Of a DNA stretch of 7,006 bases, positions 1-5,831 are shown one piece after another. Position numbers and translations under genes: made by a program. How positions within the stretch are numbered: the first letter of the stretch is position 1; each line of letters begins with the position of its first letter. The notes under the pieces were generated by a model. The model saw nothing but the letters and a program-made list of their open reading frames with translations. It searched no databases and was not told where the DNA came from. The DNA is from Myxococcales bacterium (lineage in GTDB: Bacteria; Myxococcota_C; UBA6777), in NCBI GenBank assembly GCA_027005175.1, contig JALTMC010000521.1, positions 1,237 to 8,242 of the forward strand. The letters run 5' to 3'.

Positions 1-1791
1 CAATCGTTTGATCAACAAGCTGGGTGAGATGGTTGTGATTTGGACGGATCCTGAGTTCTCACTGTCGCTACCGTTGAATACCTTATAGTCTTTTCCTGTG
101 GCAATGATGCCGCGAATGACTTGAAGAGCTGCGGTTCGTACTTGAAGTCCTTTGACCAGTGTTGTCTTACCTGTCTTGACATTGACACGAAAGACTTCTT
201 CGGGTGTCACCGTGTAAATCGCATTGCGGACATTGCTGTAACCCGAGAATTTTTTGAGGATATAGCCGTATTGCTTGCCTTGTCGTTTGGCTTCCGCAAT
301 CAGATGTGCTTTCAATGCTTTGGCTACCAACTCTTTTTTGCTTTTCACCACGGTGATACCGGGGCGACTAAACGGAGGGCGGCCGAATGCGTTGCGTCCA
401 TGGCCGTTGGAGCGATTGTATTTTTTGTATGGTTTGCGAGAGAGGTAGAAATTCTTCAACACACCATCTTTTACCATGACCAGTCTGCGGGCAGGGACCC
501 ACTCATCATCAAAAAGGTAGCTACTGCTAAGTGTTGTTTTGCCATAGGTGAGTAACAAGGGGTTGTCGATGATGGTGAGGAATGTTGGGATGATCTGCTT
601 TCCCATCTTGTTGGCAAAGATACGAGGGTTCAGTCGGTTGAGGAAGCGGTTGGCTTCCAGGCGAACCATGAGGATGTCGTAAAAAATAGCACCCGCTAAG
701 GCAGGATCTACTATGGCGGGACCGCTGTCGGGTTCACCTTCAGGGCTTTCTGTTCGAGCCTTCAGCTTTTTCCACAATGTGCGGAATTTCTCTTTTAACT
801 GTGCTTCGGTGGGCAAGTTTTTGGCATGGCGAACATATCCCGAGTCGCTGGCTCGAACAAGCTCTTTGCTTTTTCCAAGATAGCTCATAGCGATCGACCA
901 GTTGTAGCCCCAATTGCGAAGTCTGACTCGGGAGCCATCCTGACCCACACCCAAGGTGATCTCTTCCCATACTCGAAGAGTAGCACCGGAGCGAATAATA
1001 TGGATCGCTTTGCTACTGATACGACTCACTCGACGTAAAATGCCTTTCCACTTCTTTTTATCCAGTGCGATCTCTGGTTGAAGGGGAGCTTGGTATACCG
1101 TTGCAGGTTCTTTGCTGAAATCTCCCGCCTTGTCATAGATCTTGGGTTTTGTGCTGCGAACATAACGTTTGCGCCAGTATTGGCCTGTGGCTACACGGTA
1201 CTTCCAGTCCGTTTGTTTCCAGAGCATGGAGCGTAGGGTGAGTGGTGTAAGCTCTTTGGGGCAGTAACGTGAACCGGGAAGTAGCGTTTGGTAGACGCGC
1301 CAGTCATAACCGTCTTTTCCCGTTTGATCGAATTTATGATCACCCACGCGGATTCGAACATCCACCATGCGAAGTGGTGACTTGCGTGTATCTTTGGTGG
1401 AAAGGATCTCGCCATCCGATGCCCGAATGATAATACCACGACTGATCCGCATTCGGTACCGTGTACTGTAGACCTTGGGGCGAGGCATCTTCTTGAGCTG
1501 CTTGAGATTGCGCTTCAGCTCCTTCTGCATGATATCGAGGTATTGACGTTGCTGCTTTTCGCGTTTCTGCAAACGTTGTGCTGCTGTGAGCCTGGGCTTG
1601 GAGCGTTTTGTCGGCTTTGCGTTGGCACTCTTTTTCACGGCTGTTTTGTCGGCCGATCTGGGTTTGGCGTTCACAGGCTTGCGCGCTGTGGGAGCACTTT
1701 CGACTGTCGATACGCCTGAGCCAAATACCAGTGCTGTTGCTGTCAAAACAGGTAGAGATCTATGGAGCAACCATCCTATCTTTGTTTTCAT
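1..1791 (-). CDS. TldD/PmbA-family (metallopeptidase-like) exported protein, 3' end cut by the window
   Basis: The frame is open for 597 codons from the ATG at 1791 to the window edge. Residues 1-33 look like a signal peptide: basic start (MKTKIGWLLHR), hydrophobic core (LPVLTATALVFGSGV), likely cut near VESA-PT. Residues 37-105 form a Lys/Arg-rich, Ala/Pro-containing linker that becomes helical (LDIMQKELKRNLKQLKK). The TldD-like N-domain follows, with VDVRIRVGDHKFDQT (143-157) and LRSMLWKQTDWKYR (186-199). The C-domain has IIDNP (407-411), FDDEWVPARRLVMVKDGVLK (427-446), SNGHGR (461-466) and RPGITVV (476-482), all familiar TldD/PmbA signatures. Known TldD/TldE proteins are cytosolic proteases of modified peptides; export is inferred here. 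The zinc motif HExxxH expected before RLEANR is replaced by YDILMV (371-376), so peptidase activity is doubtful. The end (ISPSLLIKRL) suggests only a few residues are missing. The start at 1791 is chosen for its Shine-Dalgarno site and signal peptide; in-frame ATGs lie 10 and 14 codons upstream. Confidence 0.85.
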   Translation of the reverse strand, partial: MKTKIGWLLHRSLPVLTATALVFGSGVSTVESAPTARKPVNAKPRSADKTAVKKSANAKPTKRSKPRLTAAQRLQKREKQQRQYLDIMQKELKRNLKQLKKMPRPKVYSTRYRMRISRGIIIRASDGEILSTKDTRKSPLRMVDVRIRVGDHKFDQTGKDGYDWRVYQTLLPGSRYCPKELTPLTLRSMLWKQTDWKYRVATGQYWRKRYVRSTKPKIYDKAGDFSKEPATVYQAPLQPEIALDKKKWKGILRRVSRISSKAIHIIRSGATLRVWEEITLGVGQDGSRVRLRNWGYNWSIAMSYLGKSKELVRASDSGYVRHAKNLPTEAQLKEKFRTLWKKLKARTESPEGEPDSGPAIVDPALAGAIFYDILMVRLEANRFLNRLNPRIFANKMGKQIIPTFLTIIDNPLLLTYGKTTLSSSYLFDDEWVPARRLVMVKDGVLKNFYLSRKPYKKYNRSNGHGRNAFGRPPFSRPGITVVKSKKELVAKALKAHLIAEAKRQGKQYGYILKKFSGYSNVRNAIYTVTPEEVFRVNVKTGKTTLVKGLQVRTAALQVIRGIIATGKDYKVFNGSDSENSGSVQITTISPSLLIKRL

Positions 1792-1798
1792 CCAGGTT

Positions 1799-1804
1799 TC
1801 CTTC
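1799..1804 (-). promoter_or_regulatory. Ribosome-binding site that decides the start of the TldD-like gene
   Basis: The minus strand reads GAAGGA, with seven bases between AGGA and the ATG at 1791. The two upstream in-frame ATGs (A at 1821 and 1833) have no comparable purine-rich site, and starting there would put about ten polar residues before the signal peptide. The 1791 start is therefore preferred. Confidence 0.6.
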
Positions 1805-1854
1805 GTTTGTGAATACGTCATGCCAATGTACATATGAATCTAGGAGACCCGAAT

Positions 1855-1883
1855 GTTATATCGTGTTGTGGGAGGGGTAGCAA
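1855..1883 (-). promoter_or_regulatory. Candidate sigma70-type promoter for the TldD-like gene
   Basis: On the minus strand, TTGCTA (1883-1878) is followed after exactly 17 bases by TATAAC (1860-1855). These match the TTGACA/TATAAT consensus at 4 and 5 of 6 positions. Transcription would begin near 1848, giving a leader of roughly 57 bases before the ATG at 1791. The promoter sits just downstream (in the gene's direction) of the palindromic repeat, which fits an independent transcription unit. The call rests on consensus matching by eye. Confidence 0.4.
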
Positions 1884-1911
1884 GGAGAGTCGTGAGTTCC
1901 AGGTCTTTCTT

Positions 1912-2070
1912 AGGGTCTGTCCAAAAAGAAAGTCGTTGATTTGCGCTTCGATTCGCCGCCCTGGCAAGGCTCTCCGACGAGAGAATAGCTTGCTATTCCG
2001 AGGAGGTGTAACGCAGCCAGGGTGGATGAAGCGGAGATGCAAACGGTATAGGTTATTTTTGGGCGGTGGC
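1912..2070. repeat. Large imperfect palindrome, probable MITE/REP-like intergenic repeat
   Basis: The stretch is an inverted repeat centred between 1990 and 1991. Its tip is a perfect hairpin, GAATAGC (1983-1989), loop TT, GCTATTC (1992-1998). Farther out, CCCTGGC (1959-1965) pairs with GCCAGGG (2016-2022) at exactly symmetric positions. TTTGC (1940-1944) pairs with GCAAA (2039-2043), shifted by two bases, and CCAAAAA (1921-1927) pairs with TTTTTGG (2056-2062). The outer arms are degenerate, so the ends are approximate. It starts at the base after the stop codon of the 2071-3885 gene and ends about 28 bases short of the -35 box of the TldD-like gene. In RNA it would fold into a long stem-loop and might end or protect the upstream transcript. 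I recall similar intergenic sequence beginning GGGTCTGTCCAAAAA from related genomes, which suggests a dispersed non-autonomous element. No transposase is present here. Confidence 0.65.
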
Positions 2071-3885
2071 TTAAGAGACTTGGGAGGAAAATTGTTCCAT
2101 CTGGAAGGCACCAAGGGGTTCTTCTGCGACTTCGAGGAGGGCGTGATAGCCGAGGTGGTCTGACTTCAGTTCGGGGTGTTCGGGTAGCTCGCGTGCCACT
2201 TCATAGGCAAACTTTTCGAGTTTGTCGTCATCGACACTTGGTGGTGCGATGGCGAGGATGCCATTGAAGGGGGCGAACAATCGGATGCGATTGCCGAATC
2301 GCACACTCAGTTCCTCCAGAGCACCGCGTAGAAGAGCGGGGTGTGTTGCGATGGAGGCGGCGTCACGTCCGACCAGTGCGACCATTTGGACACCGCGAAG
2401 GAAGCTGCGTCGTGTGGTATAGCGGAGTTCAAAGCGTTGTTCGTTGAGATTGCGTTGGAACAGGTTTTCTGCTTCTTGAACATCGCCATTGGCTCGTCGA
2501 ACACCATAAATGACATGGTGTTTGCACTCGTCTGTGTAGATCTCGATAAGCTCATCACCGTGTTCGCGATAGAGGAAAGCGTCGGGGTCTTGAAGCATCT
2601 CCGAGGAGCATTCTTGAAAGCGAGCTTTCGACATAAGGCGCTTGCCCACATAGCGATGACATTCGCAGCTTTTCTCGGAGACAAGCCAACTGACGAGTCG
2701 GCTGAGGGCCTCTTCATCATGGGGATCGATCTGGTCTGCGATATGAGCAAAGGTGAGTAGCTCAAGTGGGTGGTCGCCACGGCAAACCATTAGCTTTCCT
2801 GGGTCAGACCATTCTGTTGTAAACCCTGGAGGCAGATGATTGTTCAATTGATGAAACACATCGGTCTCATGCGTCAGTGACTGTGAGAGGTGCTTGAAGT
2901 TCATCCAGATGGAGTCGCTGAGCAGCATACCGCGGTAGATCGCATCGAGTTGCATCAACTCAAGAGGAGGGCAGGGGCGGGTAATGCCGCTACCGTTGCG
3001 AATCCACCATTCAGGCGTTGAGCCACTGGAGTGCATAAGCTCATCCACTTCTACCTGGTAGTATCCAGCAGCTTCTCCCACATATTGGAGCGCGATCGAG
3101 TCGATCGAGTATACCATGGCCTGGACTTTGCCTTGTTGAAGAGCTTCTACCAGTTCGGGGGCTAGCCAATCGGTATAAGTGCCTGTGTCCAGGTTGGCTT
3201 TCTTACGTTGCTCTGGGCTCCATCGCTCGATCCCCATGAGCCGACGTCGAGGGATCGTTTCGCGTTGGAAGTGATACCAGAAGCTCTCATCCGCAAGCTC
3301 TTTCATCTGGCACTCCACCTCATGTGCTTCGTTGGAGGTGGTGGCAAACAGATAGGTTCCCTGTTGGATTTGTAAGAAGGCCGCGCCGTGATCGAGGGCG
3401 TCGCGGAGGACGTGGTCCCACGTTGAGCGCACATTCAAGACACGACCGAGTTCGAGGAGACAAGTCTGGTCATCCAACTCATTGGGGGAGGTATCGGGTG
3501 GCTTGGTTCGGAAGTAGTCCGGATGCTCTCGGAAAAACTGGATCGGATCAGGTGTGGCATCAAATCGGTATCTTGTGTTTCGAACAACACCGTATTCGAT
3601 GGTAAAGTCACAGAGGATGCAACCGGAGCGATCGGGCATTCCAATGCCTAAAACCGCGCGGCGGGCATCTTCTGGCATGGCGTGCCGACCACATTGTCCG
3701 CAGTTGGTCTCCATGCGACGAGGTATCTCATCGATTTCGGACTGAAGCCGCTGAGGGGTCAACTCATCAATACGGATCTGACGCCGTGATGGGTAATAGT
3801 AGCTGTGGCCACATGTGCATACATTCACGACATAGTACACATAGGTTGACCAGAGTGTTTGTTGTGGATCGGAGAGCACCATCAT
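2071..3885 (-). CDS. Hypothetical soluble protein with N-terminal CxC/CxxC zinc-ribbon-like motifs (604 aa)
   Basis: I do not recognise a family for the full protein. There is no signal peptide or membrane segment, so it is probably cytoplasmic. The N-terminus has C23-T-C25-G and C62-G-Q-C65-G about 36 residues apart, followed by C89-x-x-C92. The spacing resembles a treble-clef or CpXC-type zinc ribbon, so metal binding is plausible but inferred. The rest (about 100-604) is acidic and rich in Trp, His and Tyr without a motif I can name; more cysteines occur at C407/C409 (SCECH), C426 and C454. The start is the first of two adjacent ATGs (3885 and 3882), with AGAGG (3900-3896) 10 or 13 bases upstream. 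The TAA stop (2073-2071) abuts the palindromic repeat. Its left neighbour has its own promoter candidate, so co-transcription is not indicated. The length, the continuous frame and the protein-like composition make it a real gene. Confidence 0.8.
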   Translation of the reverse strand: MMVLSDPQQTLWSTYVYYVVNVCTCGHSYYYPSRRQIRIDELTPQRLQSEIDEIPRRMETNCGQCGRHAMPEDARRAVLGIGMPDRSGCILCDFTIEYGVVRNTRYRFDATPDPIQFFREHPDYFRTKPPDTSPNELDDQTCLLELGRVLNVRSTWDHVLRDALDHGAAFLQIQQGTYLFATTSNEAHEVECQMKELADESFWYHFQRETIPRRRLMGIERWSPEQRKKANLDTGTYTDWLAPELVEALQQGKVQAMVYSIDSIALQYVGEAAGYYQVEVDELMHSSGSTPEWWIRNGSGITRPCPPLELMQLDAIYRGMLLSDSIWMNFKHLSQSLTHETDVFHQLNNHLPPGFTTEWSDPGKLMVCRGDHPLELLTFAHIADQIDPHDEEALSRLVSWLVSEKSCECHRYVGKRLMSKARFQECSSEMLQDPDAFLYREHGDELIEIYTDECKHHVIYGVRRANGDVQEAENLFQRNLNEQRFELRYTTRRSFLRGVQMVALVGRDAASIATHPALLRGALEELSVRFGNRIRLFAPFNGILAIAPPSVDDDKLEKFAYEVARELPEHPELKSDHLGYHALLEVAEEPLGAFQMEQFSSQVS

Positions 3886-4158
3886 TCTTCATGCACCTCT
3901 GTCAAAGTCTCGCACCTTCGGAAAAAAACATTAAGGGATAAAGCCACTTAACTTCCTTGCCATAGTAGCCGAGATCACAGGGATATCAATTTTTCTGCAG
4001 AGGAATTCTTTAAAACGGAACTTTTTCGGGAGGGAGTGAAAGATGACTGCGGTGGGATGTCGAAAAGGTCAAGCATTCCATTGTATTAGGCGATTGATGC
4101 TCTCTTCGCTTGAGGGGGGAGATGTACGGAATCGTGCTGAGGTGTCGTACAGGTGAGG
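3886..4158. other. Intergenic region with leader of the 604-aa gene, otherwise no gene seen
   Basis: These 273 bases separate two minus-strand genes. The part near 3900-3990 holds the ribosome-binding site and promoter candidate of the 604-residue gene. The remainder has short A/T runs (3921-3927, around 3989-3994) and a weak GTACG/CGTAC inverted pair around 4125-4150, with nothing I can assign. No convincing minus-strand terminator follows the oxidase-like gene. Confidence 0.5.
3962..3989 (-). promoter_or_regulatory. Weak candidate promoter for the 604-aa protein gene
   Basis: On the minus strand, TTGATA (3989-3984; 5 of 6 to TTGACA) is followed after 16 bases by TACTAT (3967-3962; 4 of 6 to TATAAT). 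A start near 3955 would give a leader of about 70 bases. This is the best pair found by eye in this gap. Confidence 0.3.
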
Positions 4159-4178
4159 TCAGATTTTCTGACTTTTTT
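4158..4178 (+). terminator. Short hairpin plus T-tract on the plus strand, overlapping a minus-strand stop codon
   Basis: GTCAGA (4158-4163), loop TTT and TCTGAC (4167-4172) form a perfect six-base stem, followed by TTTTTT (4173-4178) on the plus strand. The layout is that of a small intrinsic terminator for plus-strand transcription entering the oxidase-like gene from its 3' end. The TGA stop of that gene (4161-4159) lies in the stem. On the minus strand the A-tract precedes the stem and no T-tract follows, so it would not terminate the gene itself. The stem is short and contains three G-C pairs. Confidence 0.35.
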
Positions 4179-5448
4179 CGGTCAGGTTCCATAAGTGTGA
4201 GATAAATTGGAGGAGGGGGACAATCATGATCAGCCCGCCGACGAGGCGTAACGTCCGAGCACCAGAGGGAAATAGGATTCCTCGTGAGAGCGCAAGTTGA
4301 TCGAGGTGAAGGTGTAGGCTGGCTTCGAGCCAGCCACCAAAGAGCATCATTAAAAGACCAAGTATGATCCAGCGGCTCTGACGATGAAGATTGACAGGCA
4401 ACACATTGTTGGAGGCGAACAGTTGGTAGGTGCTTCCCTGAAGCCACAAGAGGATACAACCAGCCAGCAGGATATGACTGTGGTTGCTATACCACATGGG
4501 GCTAGGGTTATTGCCGAGGACACGAAGTACACCAAAGGAGGTCCCTTCGATCGCAGCGAGCAACAAGCAAAGGGCACCCGCTCGCCAGAAGGGGTGATGC
4601 ACAGCGTTGGAGAGTTTCCAGGCTTGGGTGAGTGGGCTCAGCAAGAGAAGGGTGAAAACCAACAGAGCAATTTGGAAGATACCCCACAGCAAAGCTCCTC
4701 CCATCTGGGCGGAGAGCACCGATGAGGAGAGGGGAAACAAGAAGAGTGAGACCCAGAAGAATAGGTTCACGGGAAGTGGAGACAGGGCGGTGGTGTAGTT
4801 TTCTTGTTGGGCTGTGGGAAGCACGAGGCCGAGCAAAGGAAGCAAAAGACCCAACGCGATCAGCGTGTGGGTCAAAGCGGGCAATCGGGTACGCAAGAAC
4901 GTGGGCGACAGCAGGAACATAAGGAGCAAGAGCAACAAGGCACCCAAGCCCACCACCAGACATTGAAAACTGAGCAGTTCATGGGGGGTTGTTTGTTTGG
5001 GTTTGTTGGCGATCACAGCCACCAGAAAGAGGAGACCTGCAAAAAACAGTGAGCCGTAAATGACGGGCATCCAGATCCAGGTGGGCCATGTGCTGTGTTG
5101 TCCAAAGAAAGCAGAGGCGACGCCCCAAAGTAGAGCAGCATACCACACCTGGGTTGCACCTTCCCAGAGAGGGATAAAGCGCAGGGGCTCCTTGCGCATT
5201 TGGCGCAAACGCATCGTCCAAAGGCCAAAAAGCATGGGAAAGGCCCATCCAAAAAGCAGCAGGCCACCGTGGTAAAGCTGGACACGACCTGCCGGAAAGA
5301 AGCCACACTCTTGCAACAATGTGGGGTATCGCTTTACCAGCGCCAATAGCAGGCCACTGACCAATCCCACGGCCAACCATAAGACGCTTCCACGCAAAAG
5401 GTTTCGCGTGATGGATTGCTGGGGGACTTCGATCTCACTGGGGAACAT
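4159..5448 (-). CDS. Heme-copper oxidase subunit I-like (cbb3/CcoN-type) membrane protein, CuB site incomplete
   Basis: The 429-residue protein is very hydrophobic, with about 12 membrane segments by eye: near 17-39, 57-79, 99-116, 123-147, 159-181, 190-210, 226-246, 250-272, 287-309, 320-344, 358-376 and 396-419. Twelve helices match oxidase subunit I. TM2 begins GRVQLYHGGLLLFGW (H60), like the low-spin heme ligand region of CcoN. TM10 contains NHSHILLAG (H323, H325), matching the HxH motif that ligates both hemes. The CuB site is not evident: H194 in TM6 is the only candidate first ligand, and the His-His pair expected in TM7 is absent (HH at 284-285 lies at the start of TM9). It is shorter than typical CcoN, and no CcoO or CcoP partner gene is in the window. 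It may be a heme-binding or sensory paralogue rather than an oxygen or NO reductase. AGAGG lies 10 bases before the ATG at 5448. Confidence 0.7.
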   Translation of the reverse strand: MFPSEIEVPQQSITRNLLRGSVLWLAVGLVSGLLLALVKRYPTLLQECGFFPAGRVQLYHGGLLLFGWAFPMLFGLWTMRLRQMRKEPLRFIPLWEGATQVWYAALLWGVASAFFGQHSTWPTWIWMPVIYGSLFFAGLLFLVAVIANKPKQTTPHELLSFQCLVVGLGALLLLLLMFLLSPTFLRTRLPALTHTLIALGLLLPLLGLVLPTAQQENYTTALSPLPVNLFFWVSLFLFPLSSSVLSAQMGGALLWGIFQIALLVFTLLLLSPLTQAWKLSNAVHHPFWRAGALCLLLAAIEGTSFGVLRVLGNNPSPMWYSNHSHILLAGCILLWLQGSTYQLFASNNVLPVNLHRQSRWIILGLLMMLFGGWLEASLHLHLDQLALSRGILFPSGARTLRLVGGLIMIVPLLQFISHLWNLTEKSQKI

Positions 5449-5606
5449 TACAGCTTAACCTCTCTACTCAACTCTTTCTGAACCATCAGACTTATATTCC
5501 TGTAAAACCGGGGCAGCATAGCGGTTGTTGGAAGGAATGGCAAGACTCCCCAAAGGATAGATTGGCTCCGGATGATTCATGCCCATGAGTCTTTCGGGGT
5601 CGCTTG

Positions 5607-5684
5607 TCGCTTCTGGTTTTTGCGTGGATGAAGCGCTTTTGGTTTTTGTGCGGATGAAGCGATTTTGGTTTTTGTGCGGATGGG
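5607..5684 (+). repeat. Three tandem 26-bp direct repeats
   Basis: Units at 5607-5632, 5633-5658 and 5659-5684 follow one another without spacers. All share the core TGGTTTTTG and end in GGATGAA or GGATGGG. Units 2 and 3 differ at three positions (one early base and the last two); unit 1 differs from unit 2 at four. The 26-base period is not a multiple of three and unit 1 reads into a TGA in one frame, so this is unlikely to be coding. It lies upstream of the kinase promoter candidate and could be a binding array or a slippage-prone repeat. Confidence 0.75.
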
Positions 5685-5703
5685 GAGGAAGTGGGCGTTG
5701 AAC

Positions 5704-5732
5704 TTGTTGTTCTTCTGGATTGGAAGTATACT
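5704..5732 (+). promoter_or_regulatory. Weak candidate promoter for the kinase gene
   Basis: TTGTTG (5704-5709; 3 of 6 to consensus) and TATACT (5727-5732; 5 of 6) are separated by 17 bases. Transcription would start near 5739, giving a leader of about 87 bases that contains the two small repeat sets before the ATG. The -10 is good and the -35 poor. Confidence 0.3.
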
Positions 5733-5766
5733 TCGCAAGGGGCCGTCTCTCAAAAAAATAGTTCTT

Positions 5767-5793
5767 CTGACAACGGCTTCTCCTGACAACGGC
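5767..5793 (+). repeat. Two direct copies of an 11-bp word, CTGACAACGGC
   Basis: The word CTGACAACGGC is found at 5767-5777 and again at 5783-5793, a 16-base period. The second copy runs directly into the 19-base duplication. Both would lie in the leader RNA of the kinase gene. Confidence 0.7.
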
Positions 5794-5831
5794 CTGTGAG
5801 GTGCGGATGATTCTGTGAGGTGCGGATGATT
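5794..5831 (+). repeat. Perfect 19-bp tandem duplication of the kinase translation start site
   Basis: CTGTGAGGTGCGGATGATT is present at 5794-5812 and again, identically, at 5813-5831. Each copy carries a GAGG ribosome-binding site five bases before an ATG. In copy 2 that ATG (5826) is the kinase start. In copy 1 the ATG (5807) opens a three-codon reading frame, Met-Ile-Leu, ending in TGA at 5816-5818. That stop overlaps the second GAGG (5817-5820). The two starts are in different frames. Confidence 0.85.

Larger units (their letters stand above)
5449..5825. other. Divergent intergenic region dominated by short direct repeats
   Basis: These 377 bases separate the divergent oxidase-like gene and kinase gene. 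The left part (5449-5560) is the leader of the minus-strand gene; TATAAG at 5496-5491 could be a -10 box but lacks a good -35. From 5569 on, the word GGATGA, mostly as CGGATGA, recurs inside three separate repeat sets (near 5570, 5626, 5652, 5805 and 5824, with a diverged GGATGG near 5678). The final copy contains the kinase ATG. I see no coding frame: the 26-base repeat period shifts the frame and stops occur. Confidence 0.6.

Noticed and set aside
121-555. Plus-strand 144-codon frame
   Set aside because: It lies antisense to the conserved C-domain of the TldD-like protein, which explains this DNA far better.
1818-2114. Minus-strand 98-codon frame across the palindromic repeat
   Set aside because: It overlaps the end of the 604-residue gene in another frame and mostly translates the repeat; it is Arg/Pro/Ser-rich with no domain. 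Such spurious frames are expected in hairpin repeats.
1834-2163. Plus-strand 109-codon frame across the same repeat
   Set aside because: It is the opposite strand of the palindrome and of the 3' end of the 604-residue gene, with no ribosome-binding site or family signature.
4125-4150. GTACG/CGTAC inverted pair as terminator of the oxidase-like gene
   Set aside because: The stem is only five bases with a loop of about 17, and no T-tract follows on the minus strand.
4508-4963. Alternative minus-strand frames inside the oxidase-like gene
   Set aside because: They are out-of-frame shadows of the 12-helix protein; their translations are not membrane-like and have no motif.
4159-5448. NnrS-family or generic transporter as identity of the membrane protein
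   Set aside because: The placement of H60 in TM2 and HxH in TM10 with twelve helices fits oxidase subunit I better; I could not see the N-terminal pattern I associate with NnrS. The alternative is not fully excluded.
5607-5684. CRISPR array
   Set aside because: The three repeats are contiguous with no unique spacers, and no cas gene is present.
5698-5732. TTGAAC (5698-5703) as the -35 box of the kinase promoter
   Set aside because: It is 23 bases from the TATACT box, too far for a sigma70 promoter; TTGTTG at 17 bases is better placed.
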